From Streptococcus macacae NCTC 11558 (lineage in GTDB: Bacteria > Bacillota > Bacilli > Lactobacillales > Streptococcaceae): 64,000 nucleotides of DNA. The position numbers and the translations under genes were made by a program. Positions within the stretch are counted from its first letter, which is position 1. Each line of letters begins with the position of its first letter. A model generated the notes under the pieces. It was not told the DNA's origin. It saw only the letters and a program-made list of their open reading frames with translations, and did not search any database. The stretch lies in assembly GCF_000187995.2 (NCBI RefSeq), contig NZ_AEUW02000001.1:868001-932000 (forward strand). Direction: 5' to 3'. This document shows positions 29,854 through 40,294 of this stretch, in pieces.

Positions 29854-30486
29854 TCATCTTTCTTCCACCTGATATCTTAAAATAGTTTTTAATTTATCCT
29901 TAGCTGTTCGCGCAGCATTGCTGAGATAGATTTCCCGATGAATTTTTGATGAGCGCCTGAGGCCTTTTTTCTGTGCAAAAGCATCTAATTTTGCAAAGCT
30001 CTCTGGCTCATCATCGTAAGAGCCAATATGCAAGATTTGTATGCTTTTTCCATCCCTGATACTTTCAAAGTCAATCTCGTCATATAAAGGGTTAGGTTTT
30101 TTGATTTTAACATTTTCTAAAGCTTGCGCCACCATTTCTTTTGTGATGAAATCAGGCTGGCCGATCATAATTGTATAAGAAAGTTTATCTTTTTCCAAAG
30201 CTTCTTGACTGCCTGCTTCATTTTGCTGCCAGAGACCTTCTAAAGGATAGACCGTAAAATCTGTCATTGCCTGCTCCTCTTTAACTTCTTTCATAGCTTG
30301 CTTGTAGTTCATTTTGATACCATAAGCCAAGGCATAAAGAGCGCCTATACGTTTAGAAAAGTCTTCATCATTAGGATCGCCTTGTCCCTTGATTGTAATG
30401 AATTGCTGCTCTTTAACATCAAGAAGAACAGCTTTTGTTTTTACGCCATATAAGTCTTTTTCAAGTTTACGCCATTCGTATTTCAT
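29854..30486 (-). CDS. GyrI-like small-molecule-binding domain protein
   Basis: A 210-residue protein of the GyrI-like superfamily, which binds small ligands or drugs and often sits beside a regulator. It has two repeats of the fold, with KEQQFITIKGQGDPND near residue 25-40, and SIQILHIGSYDDEPESFAKL near the C-terminal third. I start at the ATG at 30486 after GGAGAAATAC. It is transcribed in the same direction as, and 193 bases downstream of, a WYL-type regulator. The pair is common in Firmicutes, but ligand and physiological role are unknown. Confidence 0.85.
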   Translation of the reverse strand: MKYEWRKLEKDLYGVKTKAVLLDVKEQQFITIKGQGDPNDEDFSKRIGALYALAYGIKMNYKQAMKEVKEEQAMTDFTVYPLEGLWQQNEAGSQEALEKDKLSYTIMIGQPDFITKEMVAQALENVKIKKPNPLYDEIDFESIRDGKSIQILHIGSYDDEPESFAKLDAFAQKKGLRRSSKIHREIYLSNAARTAKDKLKTILRYQVEER

Positions 30487-30679
30487 CGTATTTCTCCTTT
30501 TCCTTTTTCGAACTCTCTGCAAAGTTAAACAAACTTAGCTAGCAAGTTTAGAACCTTTAAAATAATGTCTTTTCACCTTATCAAAGAGATAAAATAGTTA
30601 GTTTTAAAACCATCAGCAGACTCCTCCTTAATCTTTTATTGACATAATTAGTGTAGCAAATAAAAGTGGACAGCGTTTG

Positions 30680-31579
30680 TCAGCTTTTATATCGTTTTAA
30701 TATTTTTCCTAATTTTTCTGTGATTCTTTGACGGATAAAGGCTGGCTCTAAAACTTCTACAGCATCACCAAACGATAAAATATAGCTGTCTAAAAGAGCA
30801 CTATCTGGAATATCTAATTCTGCATATAAATCACCTTCAGTATCTGTTTTAACTTCTAAAAATTCATCGTAAACACGAAAGGCCAGCTTTCGATCAAATT
30901 TCAAGGACAAATGAACTGTTGGTGGAAGGTTTAATTTCTTTTCAATGACAAGATCTGAAAAGTCATCTTCAAAAGTCTCTTCTGCCAGCTTTAGTTTTTT
31001 TAAACGTGATAGTTTGAAAAAACGAAAATCTTGTCTCAAGAGACAATAAGCATATAAATACCAGTTTTGACCTTTAAAAACGAGACGGACAGGTTTGGCT
31101 TTACGCTGAGTCATTTTCTCTTGGCTGCTAAAATAGCAAAAAGAAATAACCTGTTTGCAGCAGATAGCTTCTTTTAAGCTGTCAAATAATTCCTGCTCTT
31201 TATTTTGAGACTGCCAGGTGTTAAAATCCACCTCAATCCAATTAGGATTTCTCATTTGAAAAAGAGCTGATAATTTGATCATCAGCTGCTGAGTATAGTG
31301 AAAACCATTAACAGAAGCCAAACCTTGCAAACTCTGTAAAATTTGCTGTTTTTCCTCCTGCGATAGTAAAGATTTTGAAAGGATAAAATTTTTATCCAGT
31401 TCTATACCGCCATTTCTGCCTGGGCTAGCATAAATGGGAATACCAGCAGCGCTCAATGCATCCACATCACGATAAATGGTCCGGACAGAGACCTCAAATT
31501 GCTGTGCGAGATCACCTGCCCTTATCTTTCCTTTTTCCAATAACTGATAAATCATTCGAAATAATCTACTTTCTTGCAA
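30680..31579 (-). CDS. WYL-domain transcriptional regulator (YafY/DeoR-like HTH)
   Basis: A 299-residue regulator. The N-terminal winged helix (1-60) includes IRAGDLAQQFEVSVRTIYRD, DALSAAGIPIYASPGRNGG is the wing, and the central WYL ligand-binding domain (about 140-220) carries WYLYAYCLLRQDFRFFKLSR. A C-terminal WCX segment follows. The best start is TTG at 31579 with GGAGG twelve bases upstream; no ATG keeps the whole helix-turn-helix. It probably controls itself and the downstream GyrI-like gene. The effector is unknown. Confidence 0.85.
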   Translation of the reverse strand: MQESRLFRMIYQLLEKGKIRAGDLAQQFEVSVRTIYRDVDALSAAGIPIYASPGRNGGIELDKNFILSKSLLSQEEKQQILQSLQGLASVNGFHYTQQLMIKLSALFQMRNPNWIEVDFNTWQSQNKEQELFDSLKEAICCKQVISFCYFSSQEKMTQRKAKPVRLVFKGQNWYLYAYCLLRQDFRFFKLSRLKKLKLAEETFEDDFSDLVIEKKLNLPPTVHLSLKFDRKLAFRVYDEFLEVKTDTEGDLYAELDIPDSALLDSYILSFGDAVEVLEPAFIRQRITEKLGKILKRYKS

Positions 31580-31781
31580 GGCTTGACAACTCCTCCTTTT
31601 GAATCATTATAACATAGCTTTATCACACTCAAAATAACAGCTAGATTTTAAAAGACCAATCATTAAGCGTAAAGATAAGCTGATGGATGAGTAAAAAGAA
31701 ATAGAGGTATTTATGACGGCAAAGTAAACCCTAAAAATCATGAACACGGCGGCAGGAGCTATCTTTGCTGTAAAAAAGTAT

Positions 31782-31832
31782 TTAAAAAAACGACAGCTCA
31801 GTCTCTTTGGATGAGAAAACAAGCTGTCGTTT
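31782..31832 (-). terminator. Terminator downstream of recJ
   Basis: AAACGACAGCT (31788-31798) pairs with AGCTGTCGTTT (31822-31832). On the minus strand the stem runs into seven T. A BOX-like element lies between it and the recJ stop. The rest of 31580-31860 holds no gene I can support. Confidence 0.85.
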
Positions 31833-31861
31833 ATTTGTGTTATCACTTTTTGAAATAACGT

Positions 31862-31970
31862 ATACTCTTTGAAAATCTCTTCAAACTAGCTAGGTCAGTG
31901 TTACTTTTTTGCTGTACCTTAGCACTGCCTGCGGCTATTCCTTATTTGCTTTTTGATTGTCATTGAGTAT
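31862..31970 (-). repeat. BOX-like repeat element, inverted orientation
   Basis: It starts ATACTCTTTGAAAATCTCTT and ends TTTTTGATTGTCATTGAGTA, the same two ends as the element at 21171 but in reverse order. The interior has diverged. Confidence 0.7.
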
Positions 31971-31973
31971 TCA

Positions 31974-34196
31974 TTAATGTTTTTTTCTGTCTCCTTGATC
32001 TGTTAAAAAATGATAAATTTCCTGTGGTGTTCCTAGTGCCATCAGTTCCTGAAACTTGACTAATTTTTTCAGGTCTTGATAAATATGGCTTTCTGATATA
32101 TCGCGTTTTTTGGCAGCTTTATTAACTGTCATAACCCCATCTTCAATGGAGACAAAGTTTAGTTCGTCAAAAATCTGAATCATTTTAATCAGCAGAATTT
32201 CAGGTATTTGTAAATACTGACTGAGTTCTTTTAGTTTATAACGCACATCAAACTGAGGATACTGACAGACCGTTTTATAGAGTTTTGCGAACTGCTCGTG
32301 AGTACCGTAGCCTGTTAAATAGTACTGGTTTTTAATCGTATTTTTAAAATAAATAGCTTCAAAATCACGATTTTTAAACAGGGCCAGGAGTTCTTCTGCC
32401 TGTTCTGGAATTTCAGATAAAATGACTGCTTTACTGTCTGTTTCTGCACTCAAGAGAGGGACACCTTCTGGCAAAGAACTGCTGCGAGCTCGGATATCAA
32501 TCAGCTGAATGCCTTCAACACGCGCATCAATTAAGATCAGCTGCAAACTTGTATTGCCATTCCAGCGATTGACAGATAAAGTCACCGCCAGCTCCAAATG
32601 CTGAGCCTGCTGAAATTCTGCTGCAAGACTTCCCTTATGAAAGGCCAAAAGATCAAATTCAGCTTTTTCCTGAGCTATTTTTAACTTAAGGTGTGCACCG
32701 TTTTGTCCCATAGTTCTAGCCTGTTTAACAGTAACATTTTTCAAAAAAAAGACTGGCTTTTTATTATCCATCCCAAAAGGAGACAGCTTTTCTAAATCTT
32801 TAAGCCTATCTAAATTAAGTTCTGGCAAAAAAAGCTCTTCATCCATTACTAAAGTGGGCTTCTGCGATAGATCAATCCCATGGGCTTGAACATAGTGATC
32901 TAAAATACTTGACAGTTCTGCTAACTTTTCAGTTTTCAGAGTCATCCCCGCAGCTCCAGCATGGCCGCCAAAAGCGGTAAAAAGCTCTTCTCTGTGTTCA
33001 TTGAGGGCTTCAAAGATATTAACCGACTCTGGACTGCGTGCACTGCCTTTAGCCAAGCCATTCTCAATGTTAAGGACAATAACGGGTTGGCAGACTTCTT
33101 CCATGATCCGTCCGGCAACGATTCCTAAAACGCCTGCATGCCAGCCTTCTTTGGCTAAGACTTGAGCAGGTTTTTCTAGATCAACCATAGCCATTGCCTC
33201 ATCAAAGATCGTCTGTACAATAACCTTTCGCTCTTCATTTTTTTCATTGATCATGGCTGCGATTTTATGAGCTTCTTCATCATCAAAGCCGGTCAGCAAT
33301 TCAATAGCAGGATTGGGATCATCCAAACGGCCCAGGGCATTAAGCTGAGGAGCTAATTTAAAAGCGATAGTTTCTTCATCAATACTATCCCAATCAACAC
33401 CTGCAGCTTCCAGCAATTCCTGCAGTCCTATGCGTTCTGTCTGTTTTAAAATTTCAAGGCCGAACTTGACCATGACACGGTTCTCATCGGTCAGTGATAC
33501 CATATCCGCAATCGTACCAATGGCTACTAAATCCAGCATCTCTGTCGGGACAGACTCCAGCAGAGCACAGGCTAATTTGAAAGCTACTCCGCAGCCAGCC
33601 AAAAATGGGAAGGGGTAAGAAGCCTTAGGATGTTCAGGATGTATAAGAGCATAAGCTTGAGGCAGTTCAGCAGGCATACTGTGATGGTCTGTAACAATGA
33701 CATCAACTCCCTCTTTCTGAGCATAAGCAATAGCTTCTTTTCCGGCAACACCATTATCCACCGTAATAATTAACGATACATGCTGCTGTTCAATAAAGTA
33801 TTGATAAATACTTTGATTGGGACCATAGCCGTCAGTAAAACGATTAGGCAGATAAACACTTACTTGCGCTCCTAATATTTCAAGAGCTTCCTTAGCAATA
33901 GCTCCTGAAGTCATGCCATCTGCATCATAATCACCATAGATGAGAATATGTTCCTCGTTTTCAATAGCCCTGCGAATCCGATCAACAGCCTTTTGCATGT
34001 CATTTAAAAGAAAGGGATCATGAAGCATGGATAGCTGAGGGTTTAAAAACGCTTCGACATCCTTACTTGTTTTAATACCTCTTTTATACAAAATCTTAGC
34101 AGCGGCCGCATGGAGTCCTGCTTTTTCAGTCCTCTCAAAAAAGCCATCATCCGGCTTTTCTTGATTTATTTTCCAATTAAATTTGGAAGTGATCAT
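31974..34196 (-). CDS. recJ: Single-stranded-DNA-specific exonuclease
   Basis: A 5'-3' exonuclease in recombination and repair. The 740 residues match Firmicute RecJ. The DHH phosphoesterase motifs are LIYGDYDADGMTSG (about 85-98), ITVDNGVAG, VTDHHSMPAELPQ and the DHHA1-type GGHAGAAGMTL. A C-terminal extension (about 560-740) absent from E. coli RecJ follows. The ATG overlaps the SDR gene stop, so the ribosome binding site is inside that gene and weak. Last gene of an apparent hflX-rnz-SDR-recJ operon. Confidence 0.96.
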   Translation of the reverse strand: MITSKFNWKINQEKPDDGFFERTEKAGLHAAAAKILYKRGIKTSKDVEAFLNPQLSMLHDPFLLNDMQKAVDRIRRAIENEEHILIYGDYDADGMTSGAIAKEALEILGAQVSVYLPNRFTDGYGPNQSIYQYFIEQQHVSLIITVDNGVAGKEAIAYAQKEGVDVIVTDHHSMPAELPQAYALIHPEHPKASYPFPFLAGCGVAFKLACALLESVPTEMLDLVAIGTIADMVSLTDENRVMVKFGLEILKQTERIGLQELLEAAGVDWDSIDEETIAFKLAPQLNALGRLDDPNPAIELLTGFDDEEAHKIAAMINEKNEERKVIVQTIFDEAMAMVDLEKPAQVLAKEGWHAGVLGIVAGRIMEEVCQPVIVLNIENGLAKGSARSPESVNIFEALNEHREELFTAFGGHAGAAGMTLKTEKLAELSSILDHYVQAHGIDLSQKPTLVMDEELFLPELNLDRLKDLEKLSPFGMDNKKPVFFLKNVTVKQARTMGQNGAHLKLKIAQEKAEFDLLAFHKGSLAAEFQQAQHLELAVTLSVNRWNGNTSLQLILIDARVEGIQLIDIRARSSSLPEGVPLLSAETDSKAVILSEIPEQAEELLALFKNRDFEAIYFKNTIKNQYYLTGYGTHEQFAKLYKTVCQYPQFDVRYKLKELSQYLQIPEILLIKMIQIFDELNFVSIEDGVMTVNKAAKKRDISESHIYQDLKKLVKFQELMALGTPQEIYHFLTDQGDRKKH

Positions 34197-34960
34197 TTAT
34201 AATTAAATACCTTTCTGGCTAAAAAATCAGATAATTTTGGAAAAAGCACATAAGCTTTATAAGCTGCTTTTAAGGTAAAAGGCATATTTAATTCACGCTT
34301 ATTTTTTCCCAAAATTCTCAGAATGCGTCTGGCAACATCTCCAGGCTGCATGGTAAATTCTTCCACACTTTTAAGATATTCACCGCTAGGATCTGCCTGA
34401 TTAAAGAATTTGGTAGCAATCGGTCCTGGATTTACAGTTGTCACATAAACATGGCGGTCTGCTAATTCTAAACGCAGAGCATTCGAAAAACCAATAACAG
34501 CAAATTTAGTTGCCGAATAAATCGTTGATTTGCTGGTGGCTATAAGTCCTGCTATACTGGCTATATTAATAATATGCCCAGCTTGATCTTTAGCCATTCT
34601 TTGCCCTATTAAACGTGAAAATTGGATAGTTGCCAATGTATTAACATCAAACATCGAACGAATCATATCATCTGTATATTGATTAAAGTCTTTGAACTCG
34701 CCAAAGCCGGCATTATTGATCAAAATATCAACGCCACCGTACTCTTCATAGATTTTATCAACAATAGAATGAACAGCTTTATCATTTGTAATATCAATTT
34801 GATAGCATACTTTTTTCTCACGTCTAACATAGAGCTCTTCAAGCTTTTCTTTGCTGCGGCCCAATAAAATCAGTTGATCCTTTTGAGGCAGCCTTTTGAT
34901 AAGCTCCTCAGCCAGGCCACCTGACGCTCCTGTTATGACAATAATACGTTCATCTTTCAT
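34193..34960 (-). CDS. Short-chain dehydrogenase/reductase
   Basis: A 255-residue classical SDR enzyme with cofactor motif [11 protein letters not shown] (10-20), NNAGFGEF, the catalytic Ser in [10 protein letters not shown] and [12 protein letters not shown] (Tyr-x-x-x-Lys). The C-terminal region (about 225-250) is basic and hydrophobic and may touch the membrane. The substrate is unknown. The start overlaps the rnz stop by four bases and its stop overlaps the recJ start, so all three are translationally coupled, a conserved streptococcal order. Confidence 0.9.
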   Translation of the reverse strand: MKDERIIVITGASGGLAEELIKRLPQKDQLILLGRSKEKLEELYVRREKKVCYQIDITNDKAVHSIVDKIYEEYGGVDILINNAGFGEFKDFNQYTDDMIRSMFDVNTLATIQFSRLIGQRMAKDQAGHIINIASIAGLIATSKSTIYSATKFAVIGFSNALRLELADRHVYVTTVNPGPIATKFFNQADPSGEYLKSVEEFTMQPGDVARRILRILGKNKRELNMPFTLKAAYKAYVLFPKLSDFLARKVFNYK

Positions 34961-35886
34961 ATCGTTATTTCTTCTAAGTCTCTGACAACATGGACATTTT
35001 GGAAAATGTCTTGGGCATCATTTCGCATCTTGCTGATATCGCGCGATAAGAAACGTGCACTGACATGATTTAATAGGAGTTTCTTGGCAGAAGCTAGCTT
35101 AGCGACCTGCGCTGCCTCCATATTAGTTGAGTGCCCATGACGCCTGGCTATTTTCTCATCTCCCTTGCCATAGGTTGATTCATGAACAAGTACATCGGCT
35201 CCTAAAGCCAGACGAACACTGGCATCTGTCTTTCTTGTATCCCCTAAGATGGTGATCACTTTGCCCTTTTTAGGAGCAGAAAGGTAATCTTTGGCAATAA
35301 TTTCAGTGCCGTTATCTAAGATAACATTCTGTCCGTTTTTAATTTTACCAAAAAGCGGTCCAAAAGGCACACCTGCTGTTTTTAATTTTTCAGCATCCAA
35401 GGTACCTTCTAAATCTTTTTGCACAACACGGTATCCTACACAGAAAATCGTATGATCCAGCTTTTCAGCATAAACGGTAAACTTATCCGTTTCAAGAATT
35501 TTTCCCAAATGCTTTTCATTAAATTCATGAAAATAAATAGGATAAGGCAAGTGGGCTCTTGAGGCCTTCAAACAAGCCATAACCAGAGCCTTAATACCAA
35601 CTGGTCCGTAAATCTCAAGGTCCGTCTGCTCTTCATTGGCCTGAAAAGCACGGCTGGATAAAAAACCTGGCAGACCAAAAACATGATCGCCATGCAGGTG
35701 CGTGATGAAAATTTTCCGAATCTTCCGCGGTTTAATGGTCGTTTCTAAAATCTGGCGCTGAGTTCCTTCCCCGCAGTCAAACATCCAAACCTCATTGATT
35801 TCATCCAAAAGCTTTAAAACAAGGCTTGAAACATTTCTAGCTTTAGCTGGCTGACCTGCGCTCGTTCCTAAAAATTGTAATTCCAT
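34957..35886 (-). CDS. rnz: Ribonuclease Z
   Basis: The endonuclease that trims tRNA 3' trailers. A 309-residue metallo-beta-lactamase fold of the short, long-active form: [14 protein letters not shown] near the start, the metal motif [14 protein letters not shown] (about 61-74), the exosite segment, [10 protein letters not shown], and the C-terminal [16 protein letters not shown] and NHVSARF. AGGAAG precedes the ATG. It is 19 bases downstream of an unassigned small gene. Confidence 0.95.
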   Translation of the reverse strand: MELQFLGTSAGQPAKARNVSSLVLKLLDEINEVWMFDCGEGTQRQILETTIKPRKIRKIFITHLHGDHVFGLPGFLSSRAFQANEEQTDLEIYGPVGIKALVMACLKASRAHLPYPIYFHEFNEKHLGKILETDKFTVYAEKLDHTIFCVGYRVVQKDLEGTLDAEKLKTAGVPFGPLFGKIKNGQNVILDNGTEIIAKDYLSAPKKGKVITILGDTRKTDASVRLALGADVLVHESTYGKGDEKIARRHGHSTNMEAAQVAKLASAKKLLLNHVSARFLSRDISKMRNDAQDIFQNVHVVRDLEEITI

Positions 35887-35905
35887 ACTTCCTGATACTT
35901 TCTTT

Positions 35906-36550
35906 CTATACTGGTTCGTCTTCTTTTATGTAAAGCACTGCTTGATTTTGCTCATAACTATAGTACCTTTGGCCTTGATAATCTTGGGCCAATTCAAGCA
36001 AGTCTTCTTGATTAAAGCTTGTTAGTTTAAGCCATTCTTTATTTAGTCTGACAGCTTCACTAAGCAAGCTGTCTGAAACAGCTATTGTTTCTAATTGACT
36101 TTCATCAAAAGTTAGTTTAGCCATTTTAATAACCTGATTTTCAAGAAAAATTTTATACTGCGGAAAAATCTGTGCTAACTCAAATAAAAGGCTGTCTGAG
36201 ACAGCGTCTTTTTCTTCACTGAAAACCTGAGCTTTTTCTTGATCGTTTTCATAGGCAAAACCGTAGGCTTTTCCCGACAAATTGAGCCTGACAAATGGTT
36301 TTTGCTCATCAAAAGAAGGCTCCTTTGTTAACAGCTGCAGATGCTGCGATAAGTCAAAATAATAATCAGTCGCTGCCTGGGGAGAATCTTTTTGATAGAG
36401 TTCTGCAAAATAGGCATTGATCACACTTGGCGGCGGTGTAATAAAGATCAGCTTGTCAGCATCCGGCAAATCTGCTAATTTATTTTTTAAATAGACTTTA
36501 TCTAAGCTTGTAAAACCACCGTATTTAAGGGCTAAATCAATATAATGCAT
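35906..36550 (-). CDS. Conserved hypothetical protein between hflX and rnz
   Basis: I do not recognise the family. A cytoplasmic, acidic protein of 214 residues without membrane segments or metal motifs. Features are [19 protein letters not shown] at the N-terminus, an [17 protein letters not shown] stretch at about 45-61, and a tyrosine-rich C-terminal [19 protein letters not shown] use the ATG at 36550, eight bases after GGAAG; the frame extends upstream but that part lies inside hflX. It overlaps the hflX end by 14 bases and precedes rnz, so it is expressed with them. Confidence 0.8.
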   Translation of the reverse strand: MHYIDLALKYGGFTSLDKVYLKNKLADLPDADKLIFITPPPSVINAYFAELYQKDSPQAATDYYFDLSQHLQLLTKEPSFDEQKPFVRLNLSGKAYGFAYENDQEKAQVFSEEKDAVSDSLLFELAQIFPQYKIFLENQVIKMAKLTFDESQLETIAVSDSLLSEAVRLNKEWLKLTSFNQEDLLELAQDYQGQRYYSYEQNQAVLYIKEDEPV

Positions 36551-37787
36551 TGTAAAATTCTTCCAGTTTCCATTTGTTTTTTTCTGAGACATATCCTTCA
36601 ATCTGGTCAATCTCTTTATTAGCCCCATAAGAATTTAGCAAAGCTATCTTATTTAATTCATAAAGCTTATAGCGATTCTTTTGAGATACTTTAACTTTAA
36701 AAGGAATAAAAAGCTTTTTAATCACTTGCAATAGCTGCTTTCTCAGCTCTATGGCAGCATCTGCTGATTTGGCTGATAAGCAAACATGGGGAAAGTGATT
36801 GGCAATAAAGCCCTTATCTACCTTATCCATCTTATTATAAACTGTCAGACGAGGCAGGTCTGCCATCTTGAGATCTTTCAAAAGGTTAAAAACAACTTTT
36901 TCATGGTCTTCATAGTAAGGATCACTGGCATCAACCACATGCAGCAGTAAGTCCACATGCCTGCTTTCTTCCAGAGTGGATGCAAAAGCAGCTATGAGTT
37001 CTGTCGGCAAATCTTGGATAAAGCCGACCGTGTCCGTCAAAGTCGCTTGAAAATGATCTTTTAAATAAACCTGCTTGGTTCTGGCATCAAGGGTAGCAAA
37101 AAGAGCATCAGCTTCGTATTGATAGGTTTGCGTCAAAAGGTTCATAATCGTTGACTTGCCTGCATTAGTATAGCCTATCAGTCCTATTTTAAAAACCTGT
37201 GAGGAAAGGCGTTTATTTCGGACTGTCTCATGATTTTTAGTGACTGTCCTAAGCTCTTTTTTAATATCAGAAATTTGTTTGTGTATCCTGCGCCGATCCA
37301 GCTCCAGCTGACTTTCACCAGGTCCGCGGCTGCCAATACCGCCAGCCTGACGGCTAAGCATGATCCCCTGACCGCTCAACCGCGGCAGCAGATATTCTAA
37401 CTGGGCTAAATGAACCTGCAGCTTTCCTTCGCGGCTGTGTGCCCTAAGAGCAAAAATATCCAGAATAAGCTGCATCCGATCAATAACTTTGATGCCTAAT
37501 TCGGCTTCTAAATTGCTATTTTGCCGAGGAGTTAAGCGGTTATTGACAACCATTGTATCAATCTCTTCTGTTTGAATAACCCTTTTTAGTTCTGCTAGCT
37601 TTCCAGAACCAACAAAGGTTTGGCTGTCATATCTATCTTTTTTTTGAGTATAAGAATGAACGATATCAGCTCCTGCTGTTTGGGCTAATCGAGCCAATTC
37701 TTGCATGGACAAGCTGAAATTTTCACTTTCTTGAAGCTCTACTCCAAGCAAAATAAGGCGCTCTTGCTTCTGTCTTGTCTCAAACAT
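36537..37787 (-). CDS. hflX: GTPase HflX
   Basis: A ribosome-associated GTPase that splits stalled or heat-damaged ribosomes. The 416 residues have an N-terminal HflX domain with the glycine-rich linker LSRQAGGIGSRGPGESQLEL, then the G domain: G1 GYTNAGKST, G3 DTVGFIQDLP, G4 NKMD, G5 SAKS. A C-terminal tail follows. AAGGAGG precedes the ATG at 37787. An extended -10 (TGCTATAAT, 37834-37842) lies just upstream. First gene of the cluster ending at recJ. Confidence 0.95.
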   Translation of the reverse strand: MFETRQKQERLILLGVELQESENFSLSMQELARLAQTAGADIVHSYTQKKDRYDSQTFVGSGKLAELKRVIQTEEIDTMVVNNRLTPRQNSNLEAELGIKVIDRMQLILDIFALRAHSREGKLQVHLAQLEYLLPRLSGQGIMLSRQAGGIGSRGPGESQLELDRRRIHKQISDIKKELRTVTKNHETVRNKRLSSQVFKIGLIGYTNAGKSTIMNLLTQTYQYEADALFATLDARTKQVYLKDHFQATLTDTVGFIQDLPTELIAAFASTLEESRHVDLLLHVVDASDPYYEDHEKVVFNLLKDLKMADLPRLTVYNKMDKVDKGFIANHFPHVCLSAKSADAAIELRKQLLQVIKKLFIPFKVKVSQKNRYKLYELNKIALLNSYGANKEIDQIEGYVSEKNKWKLEEFYNALY

Positions 37788-37833
37788 TATTGGCCTCCTT
37801 TTCTATCGCTCATTTCTTGAGATTTCTCTTTTT

Positions 37834-37842
37834 ATTATAGCA
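37834..37842 (-). promoter_or_regulatory. Extended -10 promoter for the hflX cluster
   Basis: TGCTATAAT on the minus strand, 46 bases before the hflX ATG. No strong -35. Confidence 0.65.
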
Positions 37843-38050
37843 TAGAGAAGCTGAAAAAAGCGAAAAGCAAAATCGTTTTTTTACACTTTTAATAATTGTG
37901 ATAATGGTTTGAAAATGAAAAGCCATAAAAGTTCCTCAAAACCAAAATAATACTAGCAGTCACAAAAATGCACTGCCTTTTAAGCGGATGATATAAAATC
38001 CAGCTCAAAAAACAGTACACAAGTCCATGCTATTTAAGATTCTGATTTTC

Positions 38051-38938
38051 TCAATTTTTCTGAATAAAACGCTCAACAGTTTTAAAGATCTTTTCTTGCC
38101 AGTCTGGATCGGTCAGGAAATAAAAATCAACTTTCATACGGTTCTTAAACCAGGTTAACTGGCGTTTGGCATAACGTCTGCTGTTTTGCTTGACTTTTGC
38201 TACTGCAGTTTCTAGGTTCATCTCTCCTGAAAAATAAGGAAAGAATTCTTTATAGCCAATTCCCTTGGTTGCTTGAGCATCAGGATAATGCTGGTACAGC
38301 ATTCTAGCTTCTTCCAGCAAACCTGATAGCATCATATTGTCAACACGAGCATTAATCCTCTCATAAAGCTTCTGACGGTCATCATTAAGACCAAGCAGCA
38401 GCACTTCATAAGCTCTTTTTTGGTTTTTGGCTCCCTGGCTGAAACGATAGAGTTCTAAAGATCGGACAGCACGGCGGCGGTTAAGCTGATCACTCGTCAT
38501 ATTTTTATCTTTGAGCAAGTCAAACAGCTCCTTATCTGACAATTCCTCCAAACTCTTACGATAGGCCAGTACGGCTTCATGATTGACCTGACCGCCTAGA
38601 TGATAGCCTTCTAATAAACTTTGAAGATAAAGTCCTGTTCCACCGACAATAATCGGCAAGTGTCCACGATCCTGAATCGTCTGAATGGCCTTTGCTGCTT
38701 CCTGGACAAAATCAAAAGCGGAATAGTTTTCATTGATATCTCTAACATCAATTAAATGATGCGGTGCTGCTGCCTGTTCAGCTGCTGTTGCTTTGGCTGT
38801 ACCGATATTTAATTTTCGATAAACCTGCTGACTGTCACCGCTAATAATTTCACCCTTATATTTTTGGGCCAATTTAATTCCCAAGGCTGTTTTTCCAACT
38901 GCTGTCGGACCCAAAATGACAATTATTTTTGTTTTCAT
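38051..38938 (-). CDS. miaA: tRNA dimethylallyltransferase
   Basis: It adds the dimethylallyl group to A37 of tRNAs reading UNN codons. The 295 residues start at the ATG at 38938 with AAGGA upstream; the open frame runs another 81 codons, but these are antisense to a plus-strand small gene. Motifs are the P-loop [12 protein letters not shown] (8-19), [17 protein letters not shown], the DMAPP site [23 protein letters not shown] and the C-terminal [17 protein letters not shown]. It is divergent from the small gene at 39012 and monocistronic. Confidence 0.96.
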   Translation of the reverse strand: MKTKIIVILGPTAVGKTALGIKLAQKYKGEIISGDSQQVYRKLNIGTAKATAAEQAAAPHHLIDVRDINENYSAFDFVQEAAKAIQTIQDRGHLPIIVGGTGLYLQSLLEGYHLGGQVNHEAVLAYRKSLEELSDKELFDLLKDKNMTSDQLNRRRAVRSLELYRFSQGAKNQKRAYEVLLLGLNDDRQKLYERINARVDNMMLSGLLEEARMLYQHYPDAQATKGIGYKEFFPYFSGEMNLETAVAKVKQNSRRYAKRQLTWFKNRMKVDFYFLTDPDWQEKIFKTVERFIQKN

Positions 38939-38949
38939 ACGTTTTTTCC

Positions 38950-38978
38950 TTGAAAAAAATATCATTTTTTTAGATAAT
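38950..38978 (+). promoter_or_regulatory. Promoter for the small DUF3042 gene
   Basis: TTGAAA (38950-38955), a 17-base spacer and GATAAT (38973-38978), 34 bases before the ATG at 39012. Confidence 0.65.
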
Positions 38979-39011
38979 AGAACCATTATAACATATAAAG
39001 GAGTCCTCATT

Positions 39012-39188
39012 ATGACTAAGAAACATTCATTTGCTAAAGGTGTTGCAACAGGTGTTATTGGTGCTGCTGCAACTGTTGCAGGAGCAGTATATGCTGTTAA
39101 AAAAACGATTATTGATCCAGAAGAAAAAAAAGCAGCATTTATTGAAGAAAACCGTAAAAAAGCTGCACGTAAACGCGTCACACGTTAG
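39012..39188 (+). CDS. Small DUF3042 family protein
   Basis: A 58-residue protein: a glycine/alanine-rich segment at about 9-29 ([20 protein letters not shown]), probably a membrane helix, followed by a basic tail ([13 protein letters not shown]). This matches the small conserved DUF3042 family of lactic acid bacteria, whose function is unknown. The ATG at 39012 follows a textbook AAAGGAG. The longer upstream frame runs through the promoter and is not used. A strong bidirectional terminator follows 15 bases after the stop. Confidence 0.9.
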   Translation: MTKKHSFAKGVATGVIGAAATVAGAVYAVKKTIIDPEEKKAAFIEENRKKAARKRVTR

Positions 39189-39203
39189 TCACTATATAGC
39201 ATA

Positions 39204-39246
39204 AAAAAATGAGCTTGGAACAAAAATAGTTCCAAGCTCATTTTTT
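39204..39246. terminator. Bidirectional terminator
   Basis: An 18-base perfect stem (AAAAAATGAGCTTGGAAC / GTTCCAAGCTCATTTTTT) sits between the convergent small gene and trhO, with A and T tracts on both sides. Confidence 0.93.
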
Positions 39247-39310
39247 ATTGAGACTGAGACTTGCTGAAAAATCGAAGACTTGGTCTGACCAATTTTTGTC
39301 TTACTCCCTT

Positions 39311-40294
39311 TTATAAAATAGGTTCTGGCAGTTCTTCTTCGATAGCTGCTAAGCGTTTAGCAACTTGTTCACGCGTCAGGTTATGTTCTTTAACATAACG
39401 ATTGCGCGGATGAACACGGCATTCATACGAGCAGCCGCGGAGATACTTGTCTTCATTTTCCTTAGATGTGAGTATTTGCCGATTGCAAAAAGGATTTCCG
39501 CAGTTGACATAACGTTCACAAGGACTTCCATCAAACCAGTCTTTACCGACAATTCTAGGATCTGTATGATTGATATCAACAGCTATACGTTCATCAAAAA
39601 CATACATCTTACCATCCCAGAGTTCGCCTTGAACTTCTGGGTCCTTGCCGTAAGTTACGATGCCGCCATGAAGCTGACCAACATCTTTATAGCCTTCCCT
39701 TACCATCCAGCCTGAAAATTTCTCACAGCGGACACCGCCTGTGCAGTAGACAACCACACGCTTATCCATAAATTTTTCCTTGTTGCTGCGAACCCACTGG
39801 GGCAGTTCTCGAAAGTTGCGAATATCCGGGCGAATAGCACCGCGGAAATGCCCTAAATCGTATTCATAATCATTGCGGGTATCAAGCACGACTGTATCAT
39901 CATCTAAAAGCGCCTCTTTAAATTCCTGAGGCGATAGATAAGCGCCTGTTGTCTTTAGAGGATCAATGTCTTGATCAAAATGATTATCCTCAAGACCCAG
40001 ATGGACGATTTCTTTTTTGTAGCGCACAAACATCTTTTTAAAAGCATTGTGATTTTCTTCATCAATCTTAAACCAAAGATCGCTAAATAAAGGATTAGCA
40101 TGGACATAATCCATATATTTTTGTGTTGTCTCATAATCGCCAGAGACGGTTCCATTGATCCCTTCATCTGCAATCAAAATGCGGCCTTTAAGACCAATAG
40201 ACTTGCAAAAAGCTAAATGCTCAGCTGCATAAGCTTGGGCATTTTCAATAGGGACATATTTATAGTAGAGTAAAACTCTGATAGCATTTGACAT
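39311..40294 (-). CDS. trhO: tRNA uridine(34) hydroxylase, rhodanese family
   Basis: An oxygen-dependent enzyme that makes 5-hydroxyuridine at the wobble position of tRNAs (YceA/TrhO). The 327 residues have an N-terminal UPF0176 acylphosphatase-like domain ([14 protein letters not shown]), a central rhodanese domain with catalytic Cys184 in [13 protein letters not shown], and a C-terminal zinc-like cysteine set ([15 protein letters not shown], then [11 protein letters not shown]). AAAAGGAG precedes the ATG. Monocistronic. Confidence 0.94.
   Translation of the reverse strand: MSNAIRVLLYYKYVPIENAQAYAAEHLAFCKSIGLKGRILIADEGINGTVSGDYETTQKYMDYVHANPLFSDLWFKIDEENHNAFKKMFVRYKKEIVHLGLEDNHFDQDIDPLKTTGAYLSPQEFKEALLDDDTVVLDTRNDYEYDLGHFRGAIRPDIRNFRELPQWVRSNKEKFMDKRVVVYCTGGVRCEKFSGWMVREGYKDVGQLHGGIVTYGKDPEVQGELWDGKMYVFDERIAVDINHTDPRIVGKDWFDGSPCERYVNCGNPFCNRQILTSKENEDKYLRGCSYECRVHPRNRYVKEHNLTREQVAKRLAAIEEELPEPIL

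Noticed and set aside
31607..31846. 79-codon frame between the WYL regulator and recJ
   Set aside because: It overlaps the recJ terminator hairpin and shows no recognisable protein features or start signal.
38939..39181. 81-codon upstream extension of miaA
   Set aside because: The extension is antisense to the small DUF3042 gene. [10 protein letters not shown] with its own ribosome binding site is the family start.
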